From SKLM01 sp964450435 (GTDB taxonomy: Bacteria > Chloroflexota > Anaerolineae > B4-G1): DNA of 64,000 bases. The translations under genes were made by a program, and so were the position numbers. The stretch lies in NCBI GenBank assembly GCA_964450435.1, contig CAYVCX010000002.1, forward strand, positions 1 to 64,000. The letters run 5' to 3'. Positions 16,449-24,741 of the stretch are shown piece after piece. The notes beneath the pieces were generated by a model that ran no database searches, had not been told where the DNA came from, and saw only the letters and a list, made by a program, of their open reading frames with translations. Within the stretch, counting starts at the first letter, position 1, and each line of letters begins with the position of its first letter.

Positions 16449-17915
16449 TCACGGGCGCCACGTCATGGCTGGGACCCGCGCCTCCCTGGCGTAGGGCCCG
16501 GCGGCGAAGTCGTCCCAGTAGGGATCGTGGCACGGCGTGCGCTCGCCGCAGGTGTAGTTGCCGGTCACCAGTCCTGCGGAGAAGATGGCGTGGCCCGGGG
16601 CCCCCAGGTCCCGGGCGATGGCGATGCGCTGGGCGATGTCGTCGAAGTTGTCGTACTGGGCGCTGATGCCCGGGAACACGTGCCGGCCCCCGTCGTTGTT
16701 CAGGAAATCGGTGGTCAGCACTGCGAACTGCCACGCTGTGTATCTATCCGGGGTCTCGAACACGTCCCCCGGGTAGATCATCGGCATAATGGCGTCGATG
16801 ACCCCGCTCTTCATCCAGCCCTGTGAATCCTGGTAGTAGTCGCTGTACCCCTGGCTGAAGCCCAGTTCCCAGTGATCCTTGTAGACCGGCCACACCGCCG
16901 CCGAGAGCTGCACCCCGGGCCGGGTCAGGATCGCCTCGGAATAGACGCGACTCACCAGCCTGCTCACCCGCTGCCGCTGCCACTCGTCTCGCGGGAGTCC
17001 GCTCGCTGCCAAGGCGTCGTTCGTGAAGGTATCGTACGAGTAGTCGCGGCCGGGATACCGGACCAGATCCAGGTGAATCCCGTCGATGTCATACCGCGTC
17101 ACCAGGTCGGCGGCCACTTCAACGACGCGGTCGTCTATGTCATCCAGGGCGGGCGTCGGCCAAAGATAGCCTCTGCCGTAAAGAGACATTGGGTCGCCGG
17201 CGCTATCGGCGATGCGCCAGTCCCACGTCCCATAGCTTCGGGACAGGGTCCAGAACAAATGTTCGGGCTTTGCCGACTGCGAGGGGGCCATCTTGTCCGG
17301 GTCATCCCCTTCGGACCGCATCCACACCGGATAGACGTTGATGTAGGCGTGAAGCTCCACACCGTGCGCCCGGGCCGCGTCCACCGCGGTCCGCAGCGGG
17401 TCCCAGCCGGGGTCCTTACCCAGCGTCCCGCTCAGCCGTTCGGCCCAGGGTTCCAGCCCCGGTGTGTAGAAGGCGTCTGCTGTGCCCCGCACCTGGAACA
17501 GGATCATGTTGAACCCCGCCCCGGCGGCGTTCGCCACCAGCGCCTCCACGTCAGCGATGCTGCTGTAATCCCAGCGCGTCACCCACAGAGCCCGCGCCTC
17601 GACCATCGTCATGCTCTGGACCAGCGGCAGGAACACGTGATGGTCAGAGTCGTCGCTCCGCTGCATCTGAGCTTCCGGCTGCGGCGAGGGAAACTGAGCG
17701 GGGGCGATGGGCGGTGGGTCGGCGCTTCCGTCGGCGTAGCCCTGCGCGACGTACCAGGCCTGGTTCAGCCCCACCTGCGCGGCGAGGTCCGGCGGCTCGG
17801 CCGGTTCCGGGGGCGGCTGAGCCGCTGGCGGCGCCGCGCTGCCGCCGACGAGGAGCTGCCCCGCCATGGCCAGCGCCACTGCCAGGAGAATGCCATAGAT
17901 CGGTGTCTTCCTCAA
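16449..17915 (-). CDS. Exported GHL10-family (DUF187) glycoside-hydrolase-like protein
   Basis: 488 residues. An N-terminal hydrophobic segment (about 5-25) serves as signal or anchor, followed by a Pro-rich spacer (27-85). From about residue 107 a TIM-barrel of the GHL10 type runs to the C-terminus (EARALWVTRWDYSS, NMILFQVRGTADAFY, GVELHAYINVYPVW, DIDGIHLDLVRYPG, IDAIMPMIYPG). Family members act on cell-surface or exogenous polysaccharides; the substrate is unknown. The start is TTG at 17915, overlapping the sbcD stop (TTGA), with GGAG upstream, so it is translationally coupled to sbcD. Last gene of the leftward HAD-methyltransferase-sbcD operon. Confidence 0.82.
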   Translation of the reverse strand: MRKTPIYGILLAVALAMAGQLLVGGSAAPPAAQPPPEPAEPPDLAAQVGLNQAWYVAQGYADGSADPPPIAPAQFPSPQPEAQMQRSDDSDHHVFLPLVQSMTMVEARALWVTRWDYSSIADVEALVANAAGAGFNMILFQVRGTADAFYTPGLEPWAERLSGTLGKDPGWDPLRTAVDAARAHGVELHAYINVYPVWMRSEGDDPDKMAPSQSAKPEHLFWTLSRSYGTWDWRIADSAGDPMSLYGRGYLWPTPALDDIDDRVVEVAADLVTRYDIDGIHLDLVRYPGRDYSYDTFTNDALAASGLPRDEWQRQRVSRLVSRVYSEAILTRPGVQLSAAVWPVYKDHWELGFSQGYSDYYQDSQGWMKSGVIDAIMPMIYPGDVFETPDRYTAWQFAVLTTDFLNNDGGRHVFPGISAQYDNFDDIAQRIAIARDLGAPGHAIFSAGLVTGNYTCGERTPCHDPYWDDFAAGPYAREARVPAMTWRP

Positions 17916-19141
17916 GTCTCCGTCTCCTCTTCAAAGATTCGCTCCGCGCGGGCCAGCAGGGCCTCGATCCGCTCCGGTGGGGTTCCCTTGATCTCCAGGT
18001 ACTTCGCCAGCAACTCGCGGTCGGTCATCTCCTCGGGCGCCCGCTCGCCCAGACGCACCCGTGCCTCCCGCTCCACCTGGCGGTTGATGGCGCCGATCAC
18101 GTAGGCGTCCGAGAGCAGCTCCCGCAGTCGATATTCCGGCACCTCCACTTCCTGGTCGGCGCGCAGGTGGACCACCAGCCGCACCACGGCCTCTCTGAGG
18201 TCGTGGCTGTCTATCTTACGGGCGAGGGCCTCCAGCGGCTGCTCCGTGTCCCGTAGGTCCGCCCGTATGGTGACAAAGGGCCGTGCATCGAGCTCGACGA
18301 ACTGCCAGGCCGTATCACCACGCGCCAACTCGACCCAGCAGAACCCCTTGGGCTCGTCCGCCTCGTCGAAGTCCATCCGCTCCACGCTTCCCGCGTAGAC
18401 GATCGGGGGGTGGTTGTCCTCATTCATGCTCTGATGCCTGTGGATGTGCCCCAGCGCCACGTAGTCCCAGGCTGGATCGTTCAGGGCAGATGGGGGCAGC
18501 GCGGCGCCGCGGCCGACTCTCATACCGCGCTCCGAACTGGGGGACGCGCCGGAGACGCTCAGGTGAGCCGCCAGGACCGCCGGTACGCTGGGGTCCAACT
18601 GTCGCTTCAGAGCCTCGAGCTTCTCGCTCACGGCCCCCTGGAGGGCTCTCTCCAGCTCCTCGGCCGACAGTCCCCGGCGCTCGTCCCGGGTCAGGAGACG
18701 CTGCTGGAGCGGATAGGGAATCGCGGCGACCTGGATGGGCCCCTGCCTGGTTTCGATGATGTGGACGCCCTCGACGTCCGCCACGGTGACGTTGGGCACG
18801 TCGAAGGTGCTGAAAATGTCCAGCGCCGAGGCTCTCTGGGTCCTCGTTGGCAGGTCGTGATTCCCCGACAGGAGGACAACGGGTACGCCGGCGTCGGAGA
18901 GTCGTTTTACCCGCTCAGCGAAGGCGCGCTGGTACGTTGGGCTGGGCCGGTGCCCTCTGTAGGCGTCGCCGGCGAAGACCACGACGCCGACATCGTGGGT
19001 CAATCCGTAGTCGATCAGCTCGTCGAAGCGCTTGAGGAAGTCGAGCACCCGGCTGTGGATCCCCCTCGCCGGATCCAGCGCCCCGTAGGTCTCCACGCCG
19101 ATGTGGAGGTCGGCGAAGTGGAGCAGGCGAATCCTATCCAC
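17912..19141 (-). CDS. sbcD: SbcD/Mre11-type DNA repair nuclease
   Basis: 409 residues. The five metallophosphoesterase motifs are present: HFADLHIG, VFAGDAYRG, LLSGNHD, AAHLSVSG and LGHIHRHQ. The C-terminal third (about 300-409) is the capping and ATPase-interaction region, ending in a helical segment. The family forms a complex with the SbcC ATPase and trims hairpins and blocked DNA ends. No sbcC is found beside it, which is unusual. It overlaps the upstream methyltransferase gene by 8 bases and the downstream GHL10 gene by 4, so these genes are co-transcribed. Confidence 0.88.
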   Translation of the reverse strand: MDRIRLLHFADLHIGVETYGALDPARGIHSRVLDFLKRFDELIDYGLTHDVGVVVFAGDAYRGHRPSPTYQRAFAERVKRLSDAGVPVVLLSGNHDLPTRTQRASALDIFSTFDVPNVTVADVEGVHIIETRQGPIQVAAIPYPLQQRLLTRDERRGLSAEELERALQGAVSEKLEALKRQLDPSVPAVLAAHLSVSGASPSSERGMRVGRGAALPPSALNDPAWDYVALGHIHRHQSMNEDNHPPIVYAGSVERMDFDEADEPKGFCWVELARGDTAWQFVELDARPFVTIRADLRDTEQPLEALARKIDSHDLREAVVRLVVHLRADQEVEVPEYRLRELLSDAYVIGAINRQVEREARVRLGERAPEEMTDRELLAKYLEIKGTPPERIEALLARAERIFEEETET

Positions 19142-19979
19142 AGGCCCCGTCCTGCCGCCTGGTCGCTTTCAAGGAGAAGGTTAAGGGAATGGGGTCCTCG
19201 GTCGAGATCGATCCGTCCGCCGTCGTCAGGCACCACCACCCGTCCCCGTCCTCCTCCATAGAGGGAAACATCCTGTAGCACGCACGCGGGAACTCGTGCA
19301 GAAACTGAATCTGCAGACCGGCCGAGATCAACGCGTTGACGACGTCGCCCAGGCTGTGGGCCCACTCGTAGGTGACCCGGTGACTGACTTCTGCCTCCGG
19401 CTCCGCGTACGACCCCTCGTCCTCAAATCTCATCGGCTCCGGACTGTGGAAGTAGGGATAGTGGACCCGCAGGGCCTCGGCGTCCTCGCCGTCGTAGAAC
19501 GCCAGGGCGAACGGGTGGGTCTCGGCGATGTAGAACGTGCCGCCGGGCGTCAGATAATGGGCGATCACCTCCGCCCACCGCATCAGGTCGGGGAGCCAGC
19601 ATAGGACGCCGTATGAGGTGAAGACGATGTCGAACTGATCCGCGAGTATCCTCGGGAGATCGTAGACGTCCGAGCAGACGAAGGACGCCTCGATTCCCAG
19701 CTCTTCGCTCAGGGAGCGGGCCAGGGCGATGCCTTCCTCGGAGAAGTCGACACCTGTCACCTCCGCGCCCAGCCGTGCCCAGAAGAGGGTATCCAGACCG
19801 AAGTGGCATTGGAGGTGGAGCAGCGACTTGCCTACCACATCTCCCAGCTCGCTGCGTTCCAGATCCCTCAGGGTCAATTCCCCGTCTTTGAATGCCCTCA
19901 TGTCATAGAACGCCGACCGGGCGTGCAGCGAAACCTTCTCGTCCCACCACGCCCGGTTTGTCTCTGCATGCTCGTTCAT
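19134..19979 (-). CDS. Class I SAM-dependent methyltransferase
   Basis: 281 residues. A Methyltransf_11/25-type Rossmann core has motif I as LLHLQCHFGLDTLFWARLG (about 53-71), the acidic end of strand 2 in VTGVDFSEEG, and motif IV in FDIVFTSYGVLCWLPD. The C-terminal part carries ALISAGLQIQFLHEFP. The usual G-x-G-x-G of motif I is replaced by Q-C-H-F-G-L-D, as in a group of small-molecule methyltransferases. The substrate is unknown. The start ATG (19979) overlaps the stop of the HAD gene by one base (TGATG). Confidence 0.82.
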   Translation of the reverse strand: MNEHAETNRAWWDEKVSLHARSAFYDMRAFKDGELTLRDLERSELGDVVGKSLLHLQCHFGLDTLFWARLGAEVTGVDFSEEGIALARSLSEELGIEASFVCSDVYDLPRILADQFDIVFTSYGVLCWLPDLMRWAEVIAHYLTPGGTFYIAETHPFALAFYDGEDAEALRVHYPYFHSPEPMRFEDEGSYAEPEAEVSHRVTYEWAHSLGDVVNALISAGLQIQFLHEFPRACYRMFPSMEEDGDGWWCLTTADGSISTEDPIPLTFSLKATRRQDGACG

Positions 19980-20881
19980 CAGCCATTATCTCCTGGGCCG
20001 AGGCTGTCGCGGGCGAGGGCATTGAGCGCCGCCGGCAGCTCGCCCAGATCGTCGAGGACTCGGCCTGACGGGTGGGCGTCCACGACCGTCGTGCACCAAT
20101 CCGGCGTGTAGGTCGTGCGTACCAGGAAGAACGGGATGCCCAGCATCAGCGGCAGGGCCCCCGGCAACGAGAGCGTGTCCGCTGCCACAGCCAGTGCTGG
20201 ATCCTCCTCGAGGGCTCGAACCAGCGCCCGATAGTAGGCCGGGCGGCGCAGATCGACCTGGCGCTCCGCAGAGATGGACCAGATCTGGATCTCTCCCTGC
20301 TCTGGATGTGAGAAGCGTTGCTTCCACTCTGGAGCCATCTCGTACTGCCGCGTGTCGCCCAGCACTGCAATTCTGTCTGCCAGCCCCAGCATATCCAGCT
20401 GGCGGCCCACCCTGTCCCCCAGCGAGTTGGTCAGGATCAGCGGTTCCCGGTCAGGATGCGCGATCAGGTGTGAGATAACCTGGGCGGCGCCGGACCGGAA
20501 GACGGGTGGCAGCTCCTGGGTGTGCCGATGGAAGAGGGCGTTGGTGCAGTCGACGATTGGATCATACTCAGCCCCGGGAAACGCCGCCGTCACCGCCTCT
20601 GTGCAGGCGTCGTTCTCGCGCAGCATCATCTGCAGCGTCGTCGTGTTGAGGATGAACGCGCCCTCGTCGCAGTAGGAGGCGACGAGGCCGTTCACCTCCC
20701 ACCAGTACCGGTGAGGGGCCGAGTGCAGGCGGGCTCGCGTGGCGGCGTAGGCCTCTGTCAACTCCTCTAGCGGCACGTGAAGGATTTCGATCACCAGCGT
20801 CTCCAGGCTCCGCTTCGCCAGGGGCCCGGCCTGCTCCTCCTCGGCCGTCAATGTGCCGTCAAAATCAAGGATGACTTTCAC
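19979..20881 (-). CDS. HAD-superfamily hydrolase
   Basis: 300 residues from a GTG at 20881. The nucleophile motif I is VILDFDGTLT (Asp6, Asp8), motif II is LILTNSLGD, and the region VAADTLSLPGALPLML near the C-terminus resembles the motif III/IV zone. A helical cap lies between about 20 and 130. Members hydrolyse phosphomonoesters or phosphoanhydrides; the substrate cannot be inferred. The GTG is chosen because the motif begins three codons later and the promoter at 20940-20968 leaves room for only this start. First gene of the four-gene leftward operon. Confidence 0.8.
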   Translation of the reverse strand: MKVILDFDGTLTAEEEQAGPLAKRSLETLVIEILHVPLEELTEAYAATRARLHSAPHRYWWEVNGLVASYCDEGAFILNTTTLQMMLRENDACTEAVTAAFPGAEYDPIVDCTNALFHRHTQELPPVFRSGAAQVISHLIAHPDREPLILTNSLGDRVGRQLDMLGLADRIAVLGDTRQYEMAPEWKQRFSHPEQGEIQIWSISAERQVDLRRPAYYRALVRALEEDPALAVAADTLSLPGALPLMLGIPFFLVRTTYTPDWCTTVVDAHPSGRVLDDLGELPAALNALARDSLGPGDNG

Positions 20882-20939
20882 TGCCCTCGTGCCCTCGTCG
20901 TCTGCAGAGCGGCGAGCCGGCCCTCCGTGTGGCGCGCCG

Positions 20940-20968
20940 ATTATACTGGGCTCAGCGACCCCTGGCAA
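20940..20968 (-). promoter_or_regulatory. Promoter of the HAD-methyltransferase-sbcD-GHL10 operon
   Basis: Reading leftward, TTGCCA (20968-20963), 17-base spacer, TATAAT (20945-20940). It is back to back with the cupin promoter, whose -35 begins 22 bases away. Confidence 0.75.
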
Positions 20969-20990
20969 GCCACGTTGTGCCCGTATCCAC

Positions 20991-21018
20991 TTGCGTCCGC
21001 CATGCCGCAGCGTATAAT
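20991..21018 (+). promoter_or_regulatory. Promoter of the double-cupin gene
   Basis: TTGCGT (20991-20996), 16-base spacer, TATAAT (21013-21018). The ATG at 21026 lies only 7 bases after the -10 box, where transcription itself should begin, so the mRNA is probably leaderless. Confidence 0.65.
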
Positions 21019-21025
21019 CACGGTG

Positions 21026-21694
21026 ATGTCGAGTCTCGTCAAGTTCAACGTGTCGGAAATCGCCGCCAGTCTGAGCCGGCCCTTCTCCGTTGCCAATGTC
21101 GCCAACGTGGACGATGTCCTCGTCGGCATCTATATCTGCGAAGGGAAGCTGCAGCGGCACCAGCACGTCGATATCGATGAGCTCTTCTGGGTGCAAGAGG
21201 GCACTATGCGACTGGAGAGCGAGTGTGGGGACGTACGTCTGGGGTCCGGGGAGCTGACCGTGGTGCCCAAGGGGACCCGACACCGGTCGAGCTCCGTCGG
21301 TCGCGCCGTCGTGATGCTCCTGCGTTGCGGCTTCCTGCCCGACCGCAAGAACGGTAAGCGCCGGCTGTACGCGGTGGGGGACTCGGGCTTGAGCCGGTTC
21401 AACCTCCGCGATGAGGCTGAGCGGCTCGCTGCTCCCTTCCGCTTCTCCCCCGTCGCCCGGGTCGAGGATTCAACGATTCAGATCGCGCGCGGTGGCGGGC
21501 GGTGGCCTGTCGAGCTCCCTGTCGCCCACGACCGCATGCTCTACGTGGCGGATGGTCTGCTGACGGTGCGCACCGTCAGCGATAGGCTCCGCCTGGGTGC
21601 GGGCGATTTCACGGTCATGCCTGGCGGTGCCTTCTATCATCTCCACACTGCCGAGAACACACTTCTCGTCCGCGTGACGCGGCGTGCGTTGTGA
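21026..21694 (+). CDS. Double-cupin protein
   Basis: 222 residues with two cupin barrels. The first (about 35-105) has QRHQHVDIDELFWVQEG, with the His/Glu metal-binding pattern, and GELTVVPKGTRHRSSS. The second (about 140-220) is degenerate: VAHDRMLYVADGLLTV and GDFTVMPGGAFYHLH. Bicupins bind metals and act as isomerases, dioxygenases or sugar-binding regulators; none of these can be chosen here. Start 21026 fits the promoter geometry; an ATG at 21002 lies inside the promoter spacer. The stop overlaps the next start (TGATG). Confidence 0.72.
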   Translation: MSSLVKFNVSEIAASLSRPFSVANVANVDDVLVGIYICEGKLQRHQHVDIDELFWVQEGTMRLESECGDVRLGSGELTVVPKGTRHRSSSVGRAVVMLLRCGFLPDRKNGKRRLYAVGDSGLSRFNLRDEAERLAAPFRFSPVARVEDSTIQIARGGGRWPVELPVAHDRMLYVADGLLTVRTVSDRLRLGAGDFTVMPGGAFYHLHTAENTLLVRVTRRAL

Positions 21695-22488
21695 TGTACG
21701 CTCTGATTGAGGATTTCACCGCTGACCTCAGTTCCCGCTGGCGGCGACACGTCCCGGGCCGCGGTTCCCTGGAGCAGACCGATGGGAGGCTCCGCTTCAT
21801 CAACTGCGATACGTCTGCAAGGGAGTACACCAACGCCCAGATCGACGACTACCAGGGGCTCCCGCGTCGCTGTTTCCACTGGCGCCCTCCGCTCAAATTG
21901 ACCGTCCGGGCTCGTTTCTCTCACGCGGAGGATCAGCTGTCGGGCACTGCTGGTTTCGGCTTCTGGAACGATCCGTTCATGATGACCGAACGGCGGATCC
22001 CGATACTGCCCCGCGCCCTGTGGTTCTTCTACAGCTCCCCGCCTTCGGATATGAAGCTGGACATAGACGCCCCGGGCCGGGGCTGGAAGGCGGCCACCAT
22101 TGACGCCCTGCGTCCCGCTGCCTTGATGCTGGCCCCGCTGGCGCTGCCGCTGGTGCCGATGATGAACCTCCGCTCCCTATACCGCAAGCTGTGGCCTCCC
22201 ATCCAGCGCGCGTTGAACGTGCGCGAGTCGCTGGTGGACTTCCCTATGACCGGGTGGCATACGTACCACATCGAGTGGGGCGCGGAGCGTGCGGCGTTCT
22301 TCGTCGACGGTGAGGCGGTGCTGGAGAACGCCCCTTCCCCGAGGGGGCCGCTGGGCTTCGTGATGTGGTTTGACAATCAGTATATGGTGGTCAAGCCCTG
22401 GGGGCGCTTCGGCTGGGGCCTTCTGGAGGAACCCGCCCGCCAGTGGCTGGAGGTCGATCGGTTGGCTGTCGAGCCCGGAGCCTCGTAG
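21694..22488 (+). CDS. Hypothetical protein with concanavalin-A-like (glucanase/lectin) fold features
   Basis: 264 residues; not assigned to a named family. It has no signal peptide. Features resemble the jelly-roll laminarinase/DUF1080 group: EDFTADLSSRWRRH at the start, FGFWNDPF, TGWHTYHIEWGAERAAFFVDG (the GH16-like WHTY-x-x-EW strand) and PLGFVMWFDNQ. No catalytic E-x-D-x-x-E is visible, so a binding role is more likely than hydrolysis. A central segment (about 135-160) is rich in Ala, Leu and Pro and might insert in a membrane. It is translationally coupled to the double-cupin gene. Confidence 0.6.
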   Translation: MYALIEDFTADLSSRWRRHVPGRGSLEQTDGRLRFINCDTSAREYTNAQIDDYQGLPRRCFHWRPPLKLTVRARFSHAEDQLSGTAGFGFWNDPFMMTERRIPILPRALWFFYSSPPSDMKLDIDAPGRGWKAATIDALRPAALMLAPLALPLVPMMNLRSLYRKLWPPIQRALNVRESLVDFPMTGWHTYHIEWGAERAAFFVDGEAVLENAPSPRGPLGFVMWFDNQYMVVKPWGRFGWGLLEEPARQWLEVDRLAVEPGAS

Positions 22489-22650
22489 CGTTCCTCAATC
22501 CCGGGGGGGCGCGGGCGGGGACTGGCCTTCCCCTCGGATGTGGCAACTGCACGACCGGTGGCAGCCGCGGTGACATCTCTCCCTGTGAGGTGCACGTCCC
22601 ACCCCGTGCTCTGAGGCGTTGCGGCAGCCCCGGGTGTCCACCCACACTAA

Positions 22651-22684
22651 GGAGCCGCCGGGCCTGATCAGGCCCGGCGGCTCC
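22651..22684. terminator. 34-base perfect palindrome between convergent genes
   Basis: The sequence reads GGAGCCGCCGGGCCTGATCA and continues as its own reverse complement, so it is a perfect 17-bp inverted repeat with a GATC centre. It lies between the rightward lectin-fold gene and the leftward AOR gene, 20 bases from the AOR stop. No T run follows on either strand; it probably acts as a shared transcript-end hairpin. Confidence 0.6.
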
Positions 22685-22703
22685 CCCGTTGCAGCAAGTA
22701 GGG

Positions 22704-24449
22704 CTATGCCTCCCCGAACACCGCGTCCAGCGTCTCGTCGGGTACGTCCCACACCTCGTCGTGAGGTGGGAGTTTCTCGTACTTCATGAACTCCGGCATG
22801 CGGTCGTCGGCCGGGGTGAAACCGGCCGCGCGGTTGAAGGCCAGCTCATTATCCAGGATCTCCTGACCGATGCGTGTGACGTCCTCGCCGGACCAGTTCG
22901 TGCCCAGCACCCCATTGCACTCCTCCACGAAGCCCTCAAATCCCTCCTCAATATCGAGGATGGCAAAGGCGATGAACAGGCAGTGACCGCTCATGTCGAT
23001 GAACGCCGTCGTCTGCTGGAACGCGCGGGAGAGATCCGCCTTGTCAACGGCGAACTGGTCCACGTCGCCGCCAACGGCCAGAATCTCCGGCGCAATCGTG
23101 TAGCCGGCTGTGTGGTCTGCGCCCATCGGAGTGGTCGCGTACGTGATGCCGATACCTTTGACAGCACGGGGCTCGTAGGCAGGCATGGCCTGTCCTTTGA
23201 TCGTAGGCGAGCGCTCGTGGCCGAAGGCCTTCGCTGTGAATTCTGTGCCCTGACCCAGGATGTGTCCGAAGGGCGTCCCCTCGCGGATGTCCTCATCCAG
23301 CCACTCGATGGCTGTCTCGCCGTCCCCGAAGTCGGCCAACCCGGCATCCATCGCCACGGCGATGACGTTCCCGGTCTCGATGGTGTCGATGCCCAGATCG
23401 TTGCACTGCCAAATCAGCTTGGCCACCGTGTCCAGGTCGTCGATGCCGCAGTCGGCGCCCAGCGCCCAGGTGGACTCGTACTCGACGCAGGAGACCATTT
23501 CCTCGCCGTCCTTGTCGTGCCAGGTGTTCGAGCACTGGATCACGCAGCCGGGGTGGCAGCCGTGGTTGTAGAGCTCCTTGCCCAGGCGTTCCTTGTTCCC
23601 CTCAAAGACGGCCTCGCCGGAGGTGGCAGCGGCGCCCTCGAAGCGTCCCTCCCGGAAGTTGCGGGTCGGGTAGCCCCCTGCCTCGTTGAGGATATTCACC
23701 AGTACCGCAGTGCCGTAGGTATGCAGGGCCCCTTTCGGCTTCGTGATGTCGTGGCTGCGCAGCGCGTTCAGCAGCTTCTTGCGCCCCTGATCGAAGAGAT
23801 CCTTGTCGGCGATCTCCACGCCCGGCGCGTCGGTATCGTCGACGATGATGAACTTCAGCCCCTTGCTGCCAGCCACCGCGCCGAGACCTCCGCGGCCCGA
23901 ATACCGGCTGGGCCGGTTCTCCGTGTCATTGAAGCATAGACCGGCCATCGCCATTCTCTTCTCGCCCGCCACTCCGATGGTCATCATCCCCACCTGGTCG
24001 CCGAAGCGCTCGAAGACTGATGGGGCCATGTCGTACAACCCCTGGTCCGTATAGTCATCGGCCTCGAAGAACTCGGCGCCGTCCTTGTCGATGTGCAGCC
24101 CCCACCAGCCCGGCGCTTGCGGCTGCCCTTCCACAATGATCGCCTTGATGCCCAGCCTGCCCACCTGCTGGGCCCATTTCGTGCCAGCATTGGACTCCTT
24201 AATCCCACCGGTGAGAGGGGACTTGCCGCCTGCAGAGAGCCGGCCCGACGTCGGGGCCACCGTCCCGGCCAGCAGGCCGGGCGCGAACACCAGCTTGTTG
24301 TTCGGTCCCAGGGGGTGACACGTGGGATCTACCTCGTCGTACAGTATGGTCGATGTGAGGCCGCGGCCTGCCAGGTGCTGATACTTCTCGGGCAGCTCCT
24401 CGTAGGTCGCGGTGCGGTCCGTCATATTCACGCGCAGAATCTTGGCCAT
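22704..24449 (-). CDS. aor: Aldehyde:ferredoxin oxidoreductase (tungsten-type AOR family)
   Basis: 581 residues. The N-terminal AOR domain (about 1-205) carries LRVNMTDRTATYEELPE and LVFAPGLLAGTVAPTSGR. Domains 2-3 follow, with the [4Fe-4S] ligands Cys298, Cys302 and Cys306 (CHPGCVIQC) and Cys490 near the C-terminus. The family oxidises aldehydes to acids, or reduces acids at low potential, with a bis-pterin tungsten centre and ferredoxin. In acetate-forming anaerobes it connects acetate, acetaldehyde and reduced ferredoxin, which would suit the acetyl-CoA pathway in this window. GGAGGGAGGT precedes the ATG. The gene has its own promoter and a structured leader with a terminator. Confidence 0.92.
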   Translation of the reverse strand: MAKILRVNMTDRTATYEELPEKYQHLAGRGLTSTILYDEVDPTCHPLGPNNKLVFAPGLLAGTVAPTSGRLSAGGKSPLTGGIKESNAGTKWAQQVGRLGIKAIIVEGQPQAPGWWGLHIDKDGAEFFEADDYTDQGLYDMAPSVFERFGDQVGMMTIGVAGEKRMAMAGLCFNDTENRPSRYSGRGGLGAVAGSKGLKFIIVDDTDAPGVEIADKDLFDQGRKKLLNALRSHDITKPKGALHTYGTAVLVNILNEAGGYPTRNFREGRFEGAAATSGEAVFEGNKERLGKELYNHGCHPGCVIQCSNTWHDKDGEEMVSCVEYESTWALGADCGIDDLDTVAKLIWQCNDLGIDTIETGNVIAVAMDAGLADFGDGETAIEWLDEDIREGTPFGHILGQGTEFTAKAFGHERSPTIKGQAMPAYEPRAVKGIGITYATTPMGADHTAGYTIAPEILAVGGDVDQFAVDKADLSRAFQQTTAFIDMSGHCLFIAFAILDIEEGFEGFVEECNGVLGTNWSGEDVTRIGQEILDNELAFNRAAGFTPADDRMPEFMKYEKLPPHDEVWDVPDETLDAVFGEA

Positions 24450-24487
24450 TCTGGGTACCTCCCTCCCTACAGTATGTTGAGCCGAAT

Positions 24488-24544
24488 AAAAAAAGGAGAC
24501 CTCCTGAACCTCACGTCAGCGCCAGGTCCAGGTCTGCCTCCTTT
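24488..24544 (-). terminator. Intrinsic terminator/attenuator in the aor leader
   Basis: Reading leftward, AAAGG, AGACCT and GGACCT pair with AGGTTC, AGGTCT and CCTTT around a 12-base loop, and the stem runs into seven T (24494-24488). It stands between the aor promoter and its ATG, so it must be conditional, as in an attenuator controlled by the structured RNA immediately upstream. Confidence 0.7.
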
Positions 24545-24549
24545 GCAAT

Positions 24550-24640
24550 CACGGCGGGCGTGGGGATTGCTCCCCAGGCCTTGTCGCTCATCCGTCCTGT
24601 GAGGAACGCGATGAGTCGGAAGGTTATGGCGTTCTTAACG
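24550..24640 (-). promoter_or_regulatory. Candidate Moco/tungsten-cofactor riboswitch aptamer
   Basis: The aor leader holds in order, leftward: ATAACC (about 24627-24622), CCGACTC, a hairpin CTCATC/GATGAG (24615-24610 with 24593-24588), then CGACAAGGCCTGGGGAGCAA, whose GGGGA-GCAA-TCCCC (24575-24562) is a GNRA-capped stem closed by GGC/GCC. Position before an AOR gene and before a terminator fits the Moco RNA class and its tungsten-responsive variants. The assignment is from remembered motif order, not from a covariance search. Confidence 0.55.
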
Positions 24641-24682
24641 GAGCGGCTTGAGCGGTGGGATCTGCCTTGTCTGTCTTCGTCC

Positions 24683-24711
24683 ATTCTACACCGGGTTGAC
24701 GGGTGTGTCAA
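24683..24711 (-). promoter_or_regulatory. Sigma-70-type promoter of aor
   Basis: Reading leftward, TTGACA (24711-24706), 17-base spacer, TAGAAT (24688-24683). The start point is near 24676, giving a 5' leader of about 225 bases that contains the riboswitch candidate and the terminator. Confidence 0.75.
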
Positions 24712-24741
24712 GGTTCGCCGCGGGTTGTGGCTGGCGTCATC

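Noticed and set aside
19979..21283. A 434-residue version of the HAD protein starting beyond the promoter
   Set aside because: The extra N-terminal 134 residues overlap the cupin gene and both promoters; the HAD motif begins at the GTG at 20881.
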